Source of the DNA: an uncultured Hyphomicrobiales bacterium
GTDB lineage: Bacteria > Pseudomonadota > Alphaproteobacteria > Rhizobiales > Beijerinckiaceae
Direction: 5' to 3'
DNA length: 32,206 bases
Assembly (NCBI GenBank): GCA_903884435.1
Contig: CAISEY010000419.1
Location: 1-32,206 of the forward strand
Each line of letters starts with the position of its first letter. The stretch's first letter is position 1. This document shows, one piece after another, positions 1 to 8,209 of the stretch. Below the pieces are notes generated by a model, which did not search any database, had not been told where the DNA came from, and saw only the letters and a program-made list of their open reading frames with translations. A program made the position numbers and the translations under genes.

Positions 1-387
1 CGAGGAGCCCTCCTCGTTGGAAACGTAGATACGTCGCCGTTTTTCGTCGATCGCGAAAGTCTCCGGACTCGCGCCCGTCGGAATTTTGCCGACAACCTCG
101 AGTTTCGCGACGTCGATCACGTCGTCGTCGCCGCAGGCGACGTAGAGCAATGTATGGTCCTGATTGAAATTCATGTCGCGGGGTCGCCGCGAAACCATCA
201 TGTCCTTGAAGACCTTGAGCTTCTTCGGTTCGAGAACGATAAGGTTGTTGGACTTTTCGTTGCTGACGAAAATAAGTCCGGTGTCCTTCGCGAACGCGGC
301 CGGAGCCGCGAAGGCGAGGCTCGTCGCGACGGTCGCCGCCGCCAGGGAGGGCAGGGGGGAGCCTCTGCCCGAGAATAGTTCGACCAA
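1..387 (-). CDS. Secreted YVTN-type beta-propeller protein, PQQ-catabolism-associated type (partial, C-terminus off the left edge)
   Basis: The frame is open from the window edge back to an in-frame stop near 443 and contains no ATG. I chose the TTG at 387 because GGAGAGG lies five bases upstream and the product then begins with a good signal peptide ending near AAPAAFA-KD. The 129 visible residues are beta-propeller repeats: GLIFVSNEKSNNLIVLE, then LLYVACGDDDVIDV, then RIYVSNEEGSS. This pattern matches the secreted propellers known from PQQ-dependent catabolism clusters (TIGR03866 type, recalled from memory). The divergently transcribed ABC ATPase next door is of the matching family, which supports the call. 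The protein should be periplasmic; its ligand is unknown. The start codon is uncertain because no ATG is available. Confidence 0.72.
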   Translation of the reverse strand, partial: MVELFSGRGSPLPSLAAATVATSLAFAAPAAFAKDTGLIFVSNEKSNNLIVLEPKKLKVFKDMMVSRRPRDMNFNQDHTLLYVACGDDDVIDVAKLEVVGKIPTGASPETFAIDEKRRRIYVSNEEGSS

Positions 388-488
388 GGCGTCCTCTCCG
401 GTGTCGCTGAAACAGGCGATTGCGTTGACGCGAGTGTAGGCCTAATTTTTCCGCCGCCGCAAGCAGCAACGCGGGGCAGGGGAACATA

Positions 489-1256
489 ATGAGCGATTTG
501 CGGACGCGGGACACGGGTGCGCCAGTGTTGCGCCTCGAAAACATCGTGCGCTCCTACGGCCCGGTGCGCGCGGTCGACGGCGTCAGTTTCAGCGCGGTTC
601 CCGGTCAGTTCATCGCGCTGCTGGGCCCCAACGGCGCGGGAAAGTCGACGCTGTTCCAGTTGCTTTCCGGCCTGTTCACGCCGGATTCCGGCCTGATCGA
701 GGTCATGGGCCACGACATGCGACGCGACCCCGTTCCGGCGCTGGCGAGCCTCGGCATCGTTTTCCATCAATCGACGCTCGACCTCGAGCTGACCGTGCGG
801 GGCAATCTTCTGTTTCACGCGGGCTTGCACGGCATTCCCGGCGCGATCGCGAAACAGCGAATCGCCCGCGAGCTTGAACGGCTCGGCCTCGCGGACGCCG
901 CGGACAAAAAGGCTGGGTCGCTCTCGGGCGGCAACCGCCGCCGCGTCGAACTCGCGCGCGCGATGTTGCACGAACCGCGCGTGCTGTTGATGGACGAGGC
1001 GACGGTGGGTCTCGACATCCAGAGCCGCGCCGATCTGCGCAAGCTCATTCTTTCGCTGCGTGACGAGCGCGGCGTCGCCATTCTCTGGGCGACGCATTTG
1101 ACGGACGAGGTCGCGGACGCCGATCGCGTGATCGTGTTGCACAAGGGCAAGATCCTGCGCGACACGACGCCCGCGGAGCTCGTGGCCTCCACGGGGAAGG
1201 CGTCTGTCGAGGAGGCCTTCCTGTCGTTGACGGCGCCCCCTCCGAAAGCCGCCTAG
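489..1256 (+). CDS. ABC transporter ATP-binding protein (PQQ-associated ABC-2 export type)
   Basis: This 255-residue protein has every ABC ATPase motif: Walker A GPNGAGKST at 46-54, Q-loop Gln94, signature LSGG at 145-148, Walker B VLLMDE at 165-170 and switch His203. It would power an ABC-2 type exporter at the inner membrane. The general form (DrrA/NodI-like, GHDMRRDP after the Walker A region) and the adjacent propeller gene fit the ATPase of PQQ-dependent catabolism clusters (TIGR03864 type, from memory). AGGGGAAC sits just before the ATG. The permease that normally follows is not downstream; the next gene is convergent and ends ten bases later. The partner must be elsewhere, possibly left of the window. 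Confidence 0.88.
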   Translation: MSDLRTRDTGAPVLRLENIVRSYGPVRAVDGVSFSAVPGQFIALLGPNGAGKSTLFQLLSGLFTPDSGLIEVMGHDMRRDPVPALASLGIVFHQSTLDLELTVRGNLLFHAGLHGIPGAIAKQRIARELERLGLADAADKKAGSLSGGNRRRVELARAMLHEPRVLLMDEATVGLDIQSRADLRKLILSLRDERGVAILWATHLTDEVADADRVIVLHKGKILRDTTPAELVASTGKASVEEAFLSLTAPPPKAA

Positions 1257-1266
1257 CTGGCGAAGC

Positions 1267-2313
1267 TTACTTGCGTTCCTCGCGGTAGATGCCGAGCTTT
1301 TCCTGCGCGGCCCGGTCGGAGAAGCTGAAATAGATCGCGTCCTTCGACGCCCGCACCTTCGTCCAGACCCAGGAGGGGATGCCCGCGACATCGCTCTCGC
1401 CGGCGGTGAAGGTCTTGCCGTCCGCCTCGATCGTGATCTCGCCTTCCAGCACGACGATGGTGCGGCCATCGGTCGAGCGCATCGCTTTTGTTTCGAACCC
1501 CTTTGGCAAATGCGTCAGCCAGGTCGCGATGGTCGGCATCGCCCAGCCGCCATCCTGCGGATTGACGTAGCGCAGCGCGTGGCCAAGATGGGCGTCGGGC
1601 GGATTGGCGCCGGCGACCTGCATGAGCGCGGGACGCGCCTTGCTGAAGGAATAGTTGAAGATCGGAGAGGTCTGGCCAAACGGCGAGAAGGGCTGCATTG
1701 GCCCCAGGCCTGAGCCGAACATCGCGTCTGAATGGCCCTGCGGCTTCGACATGATCTGCGTCTTGTCGTTGAAGTGATCCATGAAGGCCGCTTCGTAGAA
1801 ATTCACCATGTGCAGGTCGAGGCCATCGACCCAGATCACCGGCTTCTGTTCCTTCTGGCCATGATCGTGCCAGGTCATCGCGGGCGTGATCACGAGATCG
1901 CCGCGCTTCATCTCCGTCAGTTCGCCGGCGACGGCGGTGTAACCGCCATTGCCCTCGAGCACCATGCGCAACGCCGAGGCGGTGTGACGATGCGCGGGCG
2001 CGATCTCGCCGGGCATGATGAGCTGGTAGCCGGCGTACATGGTGGCCGTGATGCGCGAGCCGCCGGGCATGGCGGGGTTCTCGAGCACGAGCACGCGGCG
2101 CTCGGCTTCCTCCGCGGTCAGCAAATCGCCGGCTTCCATCAGGAGCGGCCGGGCCTCCGCGAATTTCCACACATGCGGCGCGAATTTCGACTTTGGTTGC
2201 TCCGGCACGAGGCCCTTCAGCACCTCCCACAGGGGCGCCATCGCTTTCGGCGACAGCCGGTCGTAGAATTTCTGGCGGTTGGCCGGGATGGCCGGGGCTG
2301 TCGCGGTCTGCAT
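1267..2313 (-). CDS. Gentisate 1,2-dioxygenase (bicupin)
   Basis: This 348-residue two-domain cupin should be the cytoplasmic Fe(II) ring-cleavage enzyme that converts gentisate and O2 to maleylpyruvate. The iron ligands are visible in the first cupin: H108 and H110 in PAHRHT, and H149 in TWHDHG. Their spacing matches the known enzyme (41 residues from first to third). A second cupin lies around 255-335, and the length is normal. It is the last gene of a minus-strand run that includes a 3-hydroxybenzoate 6-hydroxylase, which makes gentisate the likely substrate. Salicylate 1,2-dioxygenase and 1-hydroxy-2-naphthoate dioxygenase share this fold and cannot be excluded from sequence alone. GGGAG lies eight bases before the ATG. 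Confidence 0.87.
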   Translation of the reverse strand: MQTATAPAIPANRQKFYDRLSPKAMAPLWEVLKGLVPEQPKSKFAPHVWKFAEARPLLMEAGDLLTAEEAERRVLVLENPAMPGGSRITATMYAGYQLIMPGEIAPAHRHTASALRMVLEGNGGYTAVAGELTEMKRGDLVITPAMTWHDHGQKEQKPVIWVDGLDLHMVNFYEAAFMDHFNDKTQIMSKPQGHSDAMFGSGLGPMQPFSPFGQTSPIFNYSFSKARPALMQVAGANPPDAHLGHALRYVNPQDGGWAMPTIATWLTHLPKGFETKAMRSTDGRTIVVLEGEITIEADGKTFTAGESDVAGIPSWVWTKVRASKDAIYFSFSDRAAQEKLGIYREERK

Positions 2314-2431
2314 GAGAAACTCCCTCGCTCGACATTCGTCGGAATGGGCGCGCTTCTATCACCAACGGGCGCCGCTCGCAAAGCAAACGGCCTGTCCGGG
2401 CGGGACAGGCCGCGAGACCGCGCCGGGTCGG

Positions 2432-3694
2432 TCAGGCCTTCGCCGCGTCCTCCCGAATGTCCGGAATGAAAAACACGAACATGTTGGCGACCACGATGGT
2501 GCAGGCCATGAAATAGAAGGTCGAGAGCAGGCCGAACCTGTCGGCGAGCATTCCGCACACGAACGGACCGATGGCCGTGCCCACGGCCTGAATGCCAAAC
2601 AGCAGGCCAATGGCTGTGCCGCCCATGTTTTTTGGCGTGGCGTCGAGCGTCCATGCCTGCAACACGGCGCGAATGGCGAAGAGGAAGAAGCCGAGCATCG
2701 CCACGAACAGCACGAACAGCGGCGTGCCGCCCGCGAAAACCATCATGACGAGCACCACCGCGGTCATGACCATGCTGGTCATCATGATGTTGCGGCGGCC
2801 AACCTTGTCCGACATCGAGCCGGCGATGGGCGCGGCGATGAAGCCGCATAATTGCAGGCCCATCATGGCGGCGCCGACGGCCCAGGAGGAATAGCCCATG
2901 ATGTTGGCGAGATAGAGCGGAACGAAGACCATCAGGGAGCCCTGGGTCATCGAGCGGAAGGCGGAACTCGTCGCCAGCATCATCAGCGTGTTGTTCTTCA
3001 ACAGCCCGCCAAAGCCCGTGATGACCTCGCCGAGGCTGAGGTTCTTTTCGCTCGGCTTGCCCTTGCTCTCCATCTGGAGCTTGCCGAGATAGGCCAGGAT
3101 CGCGATCGACATGAAGATGCCGGGGATCACGTTGAAGATCATCACCTGGCGCCAGCTCACGCCGGGAAAGCTGAAGACCGAACCGATGGCGAAGCCGCTG
3201 AGCAGCGCGCCCGCGACGAAGGGCGCGACCGCGTCGCCGATGTTGCCGCCCATGCCATGAATGGACACGACGAGCCCCTTCCGCTCCGGGAATCGCCGCG
3301 CCAGCGTCGGGATGGCGGTCGGATGCCAGATCGTGTTGCCGACGCCGATGAGGACCGCGCAGGCGAGCAGCATCCAGTAAGCGTGCGTCGCCGCCATGAT
3401 CATGTAGGGAAAGCCGATCCAGGCGAGCGACAGCGCCATCATCAGGCCCTTTCGCCCGATGGCGTCGCAGATGATGCCGCCAGGAATGTTCGAAATCGCC
3501 CCGGCCACGGCCTGGGCCGTTACGATGGACGCGATCTGCGTGTAGCTGAGGCCGAGTTCGTTGCCGATGACGGGCGCGAGAACATAGAAGGTCGCGGGAT
3601 ACCAGTGGGTCAGCGAATGGCCGATGGTAATCAGCCAGACTTCCAGAAACGAGCGCTTTTCAGAAATATCCGCGTGCGTCGCCACTGCCGTCAT
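2432..3694 (-). CDS. MFS transporter, probable aromatic-acid permease
   Basis: This 420-residue, very hydrophobic protein shows about twelve membrane segments with a soluble central loop near residues 207-225 (KLQMESKGKPSEKN). The MFS loop motif between helices 2 and 3 is recognisable as DAIGRKG, with a second copy in the other half as DKVGRRN. It lies in the same minus-strand run as the gentisate-pathway enzymes, 118 bases upstream of the dioxygenase. That context suggests uptake of 3-hydroxybenzoate, gentisate or a related acid, but it is inference. The N-terminal half resembles several MFS branches, so substrate and direction cannot be read from the sequence. GGGACGAAC precedes the ATG. 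Confidence 0.82.
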   Translation of the reverse strand: MTAVATHADISEKRSFLEVWLITIGHSLTHWYPATFYVLAPVIGNELGLSYTQIASIVTAQAVAGAISNIPGGIICDAIGRKGLMMALSLAWIGFPYMIMAATHAYWMLLACAVLIGVGNTIWHPTAIPTLARRFPERKGLVVSIHGMGGNIGDAVAPFVAGALLSGFAIGSVFSFPGVSWRQVMIFNVIPGIFMSIAILAYLGKLQMESKGKPSEKNLSLGEVITGFGGLLKNNTLMMLATSSAFRSMTQGSLMVFVPLYLANIMGYSSWAVGAAMMGLQLCGFIAAPIAGSMSDKVGRRNIMMTSMVMTAVVLVMMVFAGGTPLFVLFVAMLGFFLFAIRAVLQAWTLDATPKNMGGTAIGLLFGIQAVGTAIGPFVCGMLADRFGLLSTFYFMACTIVVANMFVFFIPDIREDAAKA

Positions 3695-3812
3695 GTCGTT
3701 CGTCCCTCGAATGGTCCGTCGCCCGGCGGCGCCCGAACGCCCCGGACCGACCGGTTGCTGATTATGATCGCAGAATAGTCAGCGTTCGCGGCGCGCGCAA
3801 CAGCGCCGCTCC

Positions 3813-4280
3813 TCACACTTCCTTGCCGATGGCCCGGTCCAGAGACCAGGGCCCGCCGCCGCGCAGGGCGATGGCGAGGCACATGAAGCCCCACATCAGC
3901 GTGAATTCATAGCCCCGGTTGAGCCAGGAGAAGCCGTTGCCCCAGTACAGGATGAACGTCAGGAAGGCCATTTCGATGGCGTTCGCCGCCGCGAAGAACC
4001 TCGTGAACAGGCCGAGAATGATGCACAGGCCGCCGAGCCCCTCGACGAAGGTCAGCAGGATCGACATGTAATAATTGTAGCCGATGGCCCACGGGATCGA
4101 GCCGTCGAGAACCTTGGCCTGCGCCTCCATCCCGCGCAGAACCTTGCCCCATCCGTGGACCAGCAGAACCCAGCCGACGCCGAATCGCACCACGAACCAC
4201 GAGAAGGGAATCGAGAAATCGTAAAATCCCCGAAGCCCGGGAATCAGCAAATCCGGCTGCTTTCCGGCGTTGTCCGGCAT
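3813..4280 (-). CDS. DoxX family membrane protein
   Basis: This 155-residue protein has four hydrophobic segments. The first carries the typical DoxX pattern, WVLLVHGWGKVLRG near 37-50. Later segments read LLTFVEGLGGLCIILGLFTR and LWGFMCLAIALRG-like, as in the family. DoxX proteins are small inner-membrane proteins often found in operons with oxidoreductases; their biochemical role is poorly defined. Here it sits between an aldolase-family gene (54 bases away) and the MFS gene (118 bases), inside the gentisate run. It may support quinone or redox balance or membrane association of the pathway, which is inference. Length is normal for the family. Confidence 0.85.
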   Translation of the reverse strand: MPDNAGKQPDLLIPGLRGFYDFSIPFSWFVVRFGVGWVLLVHGWGKVLRGMEAQAKVLDGSIPWAIGYNYYMSILLTFVEGLGGLCIILGLFTRFFAAANAIEMAFLTFILYWGNGFSWLNRGYEFTLMWGFMCLAIALRGGGPWSLDRAIGKEV

Positions 4281-4334
4281 GGTCGTCTCTCCCGCGTTTT
4301 TTCTCGACGCTTGTCCCGCCGGGCAATGCGTTCC

Positions 4335-5069
4335 TCAGGCGTCGAGTTCCCACTCGCCGGGCACGGCGCCGGATTTCACGCCCTTGCCAACATAATATTT
4401 CCAGAGCTTTTCGCAATGAAACTCGCGCATCTCGTGCCGGTCGATCTGTTCAAGTTCCGCGTCGGTGAGGGGCAGGGGCGTCCGGCCCGCCTGCAAAACC
4501 TGCATCTGCGCCCGGGCGTTTTCGTCGAAATGCACCGCGTCGACGAGCAGGGCGGGCAACGACTCGGCGACGAGCGTCGATCCATGCGCGCGCATCAGCA
4601 CGGCGTGGTGCGGGCCCAGCGCGCGGGCGAGTTTCGCGCCCTGTTCCGGCGTCTTGATGTGGCTCGGATCGTCGTCCATGGGGATGCCGCTGCGCCAGCG
4701 GATGGCGCGGGCGCGCATGGGCATGAGCTGAACGCCCTCCATCATGGTGAACCAGATCGCGAGCTCCATGTGGGAATGCACCACGGCCTGCACGTCCGGG
4801 CGGGCCTTGTAAATCCCGATGTGAATGGCGATCTCGACCGGCGGTCGTTCGTTCCCCTCGATCACCTTCCCGTCGAAGCCCACGAGAAGCATAGAGTCCG
4901 GCGTCACGTCCGTGCGCGGCTGCATGGCCGGCTGGATGTAGAACGCGTCGCGCCCGGGCGCGCGCACCGAAACGTGCCCGGAATAATCCAGCAGATTTTC
5001 CATTACCATGAGCCGGGTCGCCGCGGCGCACTGGGCGCGCCGCAGCGCGTCTGAATTCGAACCGGTCAC
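4335..5069 (-). CDS. Class II aldolase/adducin family protein (first of three paralogues)
   Basis: From the GTG at 5069 the product is 244 residues. Metal and catalytic residues of the family are present: E79 (PVEIAIH), H98 and H100 (HSH) and H162 (RAHGST). Members are Zn/Mn lyases that cleave phosphorylated sugars or, in aromatic pathways, decarboxylate substrates such as 3,4-dihydroxyphthalate (OphC/PhtC type). I prefer this start because GGGGGGAAA lies just upstream and the homologous region begins about ten residues in. A TTG at 5153, overlapping the stop of the monooxygenase gene as TTGA, would add 28 low-complexity residues. Its place directly behind the 3-hydroxybenzoate hydroxylase argues for a role on an aromatic or ring-cleavage intermediate; the substrate is unknown. 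Confidence 0.83.
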   Translation of the reverse strand: MTGSNSDALRRAQCAAATRLMVMENLLDYSGHVSVRAPGRDAFYIQPAMQPRTDVTPDSMLLVGFDGKVIEGNERPPVEIAIHIGIYKARPDVQAVVHSHMELAIWFTMMEGVQLMPMRARAIRWRSGIPMDDDPSHIKTPEQGAKLARALGPHHAVLMRAHGSTLVAESLPALLVDAVHFDENARAQMQVLQAGRTPLPLTDAELEQIDRHEMREFHCEKLWKYYVGKGVKSGAVPGEWELDA

Positions 5070-5149
5070 GCGCTTTCCCCCCGGGGCCTCGCCGGCCCGC
5101 TCGCTCGTCGTCGCTGGATGGCGCGAACCGGAGGCGCGCGCCGGTTTCG

Positions 5150-6340
5150 TCAATCGCCGATTTCCGGCGGATCATAGAGCCAGGCCATCGATTCGAAAGC
5201 CTGTTCCGGCGTGCGTTCGCCAAGAACGGCGTTGCGCAGGTCGCGCGTCGCGCCCGAGGCGTGATAGACTTCGCCGTAGAGCTTCGCGGTCAGCTGCACG
5301 CGGGCGGTGCGCAGATAGCGCTCCTTCTGATAGGCGAGGAACGCCGCGTTCCAGTTGCCGTCGCACCTGGCGATCTTGCTCGCGAGGCAAACCGCGTCCT
5401 CGATCGCCATGTTCGCGCCTTGCGCCAGATATTGCAGCATCGGATGCGCGGCGTCGCCCAGCAGCGTGACGTTGCCCCTGCTCCAGTCGCGAACCGGCGC
5501 GCGGTCGCAGAGGACCCACATGCGCCACGACTCGATCTTGCCGAGCAGGGCGCGCACGGGCTCGCAGGCGCCGGCGAAACGCTCGTGCAGTTCCGCCGGA
5601 TCGCCGAAGGAATCCCAGCCTTCGGAAAACTTGCTCGAATGAAAGGTCGCGACGAGATTGAACATCTCGCCGCCGCGCACGGGGTATTGCACGAGATGGG
5701 TCTTCTCGCCGGCCCAGATCACCATCATCTGCCATCGCAGCTCTTCCGGCATGTCGCTGGTCTTGAGCACGGCGCGATAGGTGATGTGCCCGGAGACGAC
5801 GGGCTTGCCGTCGCCGACGATTTTCGCGCGCACGCCCGACCACAGGCCGTCGGCGCCGATCAGCGCGGCGGCCTCGAAGAGTTCGCCGCTCTCGGCTTCG
5901 GCGGTGACGTGGCCGCCCTTGTCCTCGAAATCGTTGATCTTGCAGCCATTGCGCAAGGTCACGAGATCGGGGTGGTTCCGGCACGCTTCCAGCAGCACCC
6001 GGTGAATGTCGGCGCGATGGATGACGCCGTAGGGATTGCGGAAGCGCTTCAGGAAGGCTTCGTTGAGCGGCAGCGTCGTCACTTCCTCGCCGGTGATGCA
6101 GTCGCGCATCATCAGGCCTTTCGGGAACACCGCGTATTTGTTGATCTCGCCGGTGATCCCGAGCTTGTCGAACATGCGGAACACGTTGGGGCCGAGCTGG
6201 ATCCCGGCCCCGATCTCGCCGAATTCCGGAGCCTGTTCCGTCACGATGGAGCGCTGGCCCTTCAGGGCCAGCGCCAGCGCGCAGGCGAGCCCGCCGATGC
6301 CGCCGCCCACGATCAGAAATGGTTTTGAATTCGCCGCCAT
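5150..6340 (-). CDS. 3-hydroxybenzoate 6-hydroxylase (FAD-dependent monooxygenase)
   Basis: This 396-residue group A flavoprotein monooxygenase should use NAD(P)H, FAD and O2 to convert 3-hydroxybenzoate to gentisate in the cytoplasm. FAD motifs are clear: GGGIGG at 12-17, the DG motif at 164-165 (IGADGLW) and GDAAHP at 295-300. H215, Y219 and Q303 have the same spacing as His213, Tyr217 and Gln301 of the Rhodococcus jostii enzyme (positions recalled from the literature), which separates it from salicylate 1-hydroxylases. The gentisate dioxygenase in the same run and the FAA hydrolase 19 bases upstream complete the context. Length is typical. Other 6-hydroxylases acting on related benzoates remain possible. 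Confidence 0.86.
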   Translation of the reverse strand: MAANSKPFLIVGGGIGGLACALALALKGQRSIVTEQAPEFGEIGAGIQLGPNVFRMFDKLGITGEINKYAVFPKGLMMRDCITGEEVTTLPLNEAFLKRFRNPYGVIHRADIHRVLLEACRNHPDLVTLRNGCKINDFEDKGGHVTAEAESGELFEAAALIGADGLWSGVRAKIVGDGKPVVSGHITYRAVLKTSDMPEELRWQMMVIWAGEKTHLVQYPVRGGEMFNLVATFHSSKFSEGWDSFGDPAELHERFAGACEPVRALLGKIESWRMWVLCDRAPVRDWSRGNVTLLGDAAHPMLQYLAQGANMAIEDAVCLASKIARCDGNWNAAFLAYQKERYLRTARVQLTAKLYGEVYHASGATRDLRNAVLGERTPEQAFESMAWLYDPPEIGD

Positions 6341-6359
6341 GTTCCGCTCCCTCGCGAGT

Positions 6360-7223
6360 TCAGACTTTCCGCGCCCGCACCTTCACCTGCATCGAGCCGA
6401 TGCGGTCGATGCGCGCGTCGATGACGTCGCCCGGCACGACGGGACCGACGCCGTCGGGCGTGCCGGTCATGAACACGTCGCCCGGCTGCAGCGTGTAGTA
6501 GATCGAAGCCCATTCGATCAGCTCGCGCAGCTTGATGATGAGGTTCTTCGTGTTGTTGCTCTGGCGCGGCTGGCCGTTGACCGTGAGCACGAGGTCGAGA
6601 TCGTGGGGGTCGCCTATTTCGTCCGCGGTGACCATCCAGGGGCCGAGAACGGTGAACGTGTCGATGGATTTGCGCATCGAACGTTCCTCGGCCCCGCGCA
6701 CGGTCATGTCGAGGCCGATGCAATAGGACGCGACGTAGTCGAGGGCGTTTTCCTTCTTCACGTTGCGGGCGGGCTTGCCGATGATCGCGACGAGCTCGAT
6801 TTCGTGATCGTTGCGGCGGTCGAGATGCACGAGCTCGACGCCATGGCTCGCGCCGACGATGGAGGACGTGGCCTTGAGGAACAGACCGATGGTCTGGATC
6901 TTGACGATCTCCTTGCCGTGGCGGATTTCCGGATCGAATTCCGCCTCGTCGTAATGGGCCTGGTAGTTGACCGGCGCGGCGACGACCTTGCCCGGATTGG
7001 CGACCGGCGGAAGGAAGGTCACGCCGGCGAGCGGAACCTTTTTCGCGGTCTTCGCGGCTTCCAGAATCTTCGGACGCAGCATGTCGAGGTTTTCGATGAG
7101 TTGGTCGGTGCGCGGCAGCGGGTATTTGTAAGCGGGCAGAGCGTCGAGCACGGACGTCACGTCGAGCAGATGATCGCCCTCCACGAGACCGAGGCGATTG
7201 TCGTTGAAGCGGCAGAGTTTCAT
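6360..7223 (-). CDS. Fumarylacetoacetate hydrolase family protein, probable fumarylpyruvate/maleylpyruvate hydrolase
   Basis: This 287-residue protein has the FAH C-terminal fold with metal ligands E141 and E143 (HEIELVAIIGK) and D172 (GLDMTVRG), plus MTGTPDGVGPV near the end, a family hallmark. FAH enzymes hydrolyse beta-diketo acids. In the gentisate pathway the enzyme splits fumarylpyruvate to fumarate and pyruvate, and some relatives act directly on maleylpyruvate. Direct action would suit this cluster, which shows no glutathione-type maleylpyruvate isomerase. It is 19 bases upstream of the hydroxylase and 42 bases downstream of an aldolase gene. Family membership is firm; the exact substrate is inferred from neighbours. 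Confidence 0.85.
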   Translation of the reverse strand: MKLCRFNDNRLGLVEGDHLLDVTSVLDALPAYKYPLPRTDQLIENLDMLRPKILEAAKTAKKVPLAGVTFLPPVANPGKVVAAPVNYQAHYDEAEFDPEIRHGKEIVKIQTIGLFLKATSSIVGASHGVELVHLDRRNDHEIELVAIIGKPARNVKKENALDYVASYCIGLDMTVRGAEERSMRKSIDTFTVLGPWMVTADEIGDPHDLDLVLTVNGQPRQSNNTKNLIIKLRELIEWASIYYTLQPGDVFMTGTPDGVGPVVPGDVIDARIDRIGSMQVKVRARKV

Positions 7224-7265
7224 GTCGTTCCTCTCTGGATGGCGTTTCGGTGAAGCGTGGCGCGG

Positions 7266-8054
7266 CTAGAGCTTGCCCTGCGCGCGCATGACCCAGAAAT
7301 CCCAGGCCCGGTTGATTTGCGAGGCGATGTTGCGCGCGGACGTGACGGCCTCGCCCTCGGTGAGCGGAATGAAATCGCCGAGGCTCATGGCCTCCGATTG
7401 CAGTTTCGCGTTCACCTCCGTGTAGACGGCGCGGAACACCGCCTCGCGCAGGTTCGCGCCCACGACCGTCGAGCCATGTCCGCGCATCAGCGCGCAATCG
7501 CAGGCGCCGAGCGTTTTCGCCAGCGCCGCGCCGAGCCTCGAATTGGTGATGAGAAGATCGCTCGATTCGCCGGCGTGATCGCGGATTTCGAACACCGGAG
7601 TGCACATGCCGAGAAAGCCGCTCATGTGGCAAACCGGCAGGAACTTCGCCTTTCGCGAAATGCTGAAGGGCACGACGGACGGGGAATGCGAATGCACGAC
7701 GGCCATCACGTCCGGACGCGCGCGGAAAACCTCGCCGTGAATGAAGCGCTCGAGATAGACCGTCCGCCCGTTGGCGTTGACGGGATTGCCGTCGAAATCG
7801 AACTCGACGATGTCGTCGGCGGTGACGAGGGCCGGAGCCATGTTGCGCGCCAGCAGAAAGCGGTCGGGACGCTTGTCGTGGCGCACGCTGACGTGGCCGA
7901 ACCCGTCGACGACGCCTTCCCGGAACAGGATATGGTTGGCCATCGCCAGTTCCTCGACGAGCGCGCGGTCGGCGGCGGGCCCGCCGTCGGCGCGGTCCGC
8001 GACGCGAGACGTGAAAGCCGTGCCCTCGAGAGCCGGAGTTGCGGGGGATGTCAT
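7266..8054 (-). CDS. Class II aldolase/adducin family protein (second paralogue), first gene of the gentisate run
   Basis: The ATG at 8054 with GGGAGAAA upstream gives 262 residues; an open frame continues to 8132 but looks non-coding. Family residues are E102 (YLERFIHGE), H121 and H123 (HSHS) and H193 (RGHGST). Among the three paralogues it is closer in layout to the one at 15679-16452 (NPYLERYIH and GHVSLRHP-like motifs) than to the one at 4335. The gene leads the minus-strand run and shares a 155-base divergent promoter region with the ThDP enzyme. Reaction unknown: a metal-dependent aldolase or decarboxylase acting on an aromatic or ring-cleavage acid is the most likely reading. Confidence 0.84.
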   Translation of the reverse strand: MTSPATPALEGTAFTSRVADRADGGPAADRALVEELAMANHILFREGVVDGFGHVSVRHDKRPDRFLLARNMAPALVTADDIVEFDFDGNPVNANGRTVYLERFIHGEVFRARPDVMAVVHSHSPSVVPFSISRKAKFLPVCHMSGFLGMCTPVFEIRDHAGESSDLLITNSRLGAALAKTLGACDCALMRGHGSTVVGANLREAVFRAVYTEVNAKLQSEAMSLGDFIPLTEGEAVTSARNIASQINRAWDFWVMRAQGKL

Positions 8055-8132
8055 CTGGCCGTTTCTCCCGGTGGAGATTGCGCCGCGTCGCGGCTCTGAC
8101 AGGGCGCGCCGGGCCTGGAAAACGCCGTCCAA

Positions 8133-8158
8133 TTGACAGGTCGCCGGCGGTCAGTCAA
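8133..8158. promoter_or_regulatory. Operator-like dyad in the divergent promoter region
   Basis: TTGAC-N4-CGCCGGCG-N4-GTCAA. The outer pentamers are perfect inverted repeats and are centred exactly on the self-complementary octamer (centre between 8145 and 8146). The site lies between the divergent aldolase (start 8054) and ThDP-enzyme (start 8210) genes, so one dimeric regulator could control both transcripts. No regulator gene lies next to it. Function is inferred from symmetry and position only. Confidence 0.4.
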
Positions 8159-8209
8159 CTAGCCGGGATGGCTCGCGCGGCGTGGCCACGGAAGCATCGG
8201 GAGGAACGC

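Noticed and set aside
198-1469. A 423-residue minus-strand frame across the ABC ATPase
   Set aside because: The ATPase on the plus strand has all ABC motifs; this frame is Arg-rich and crosses two other genes.
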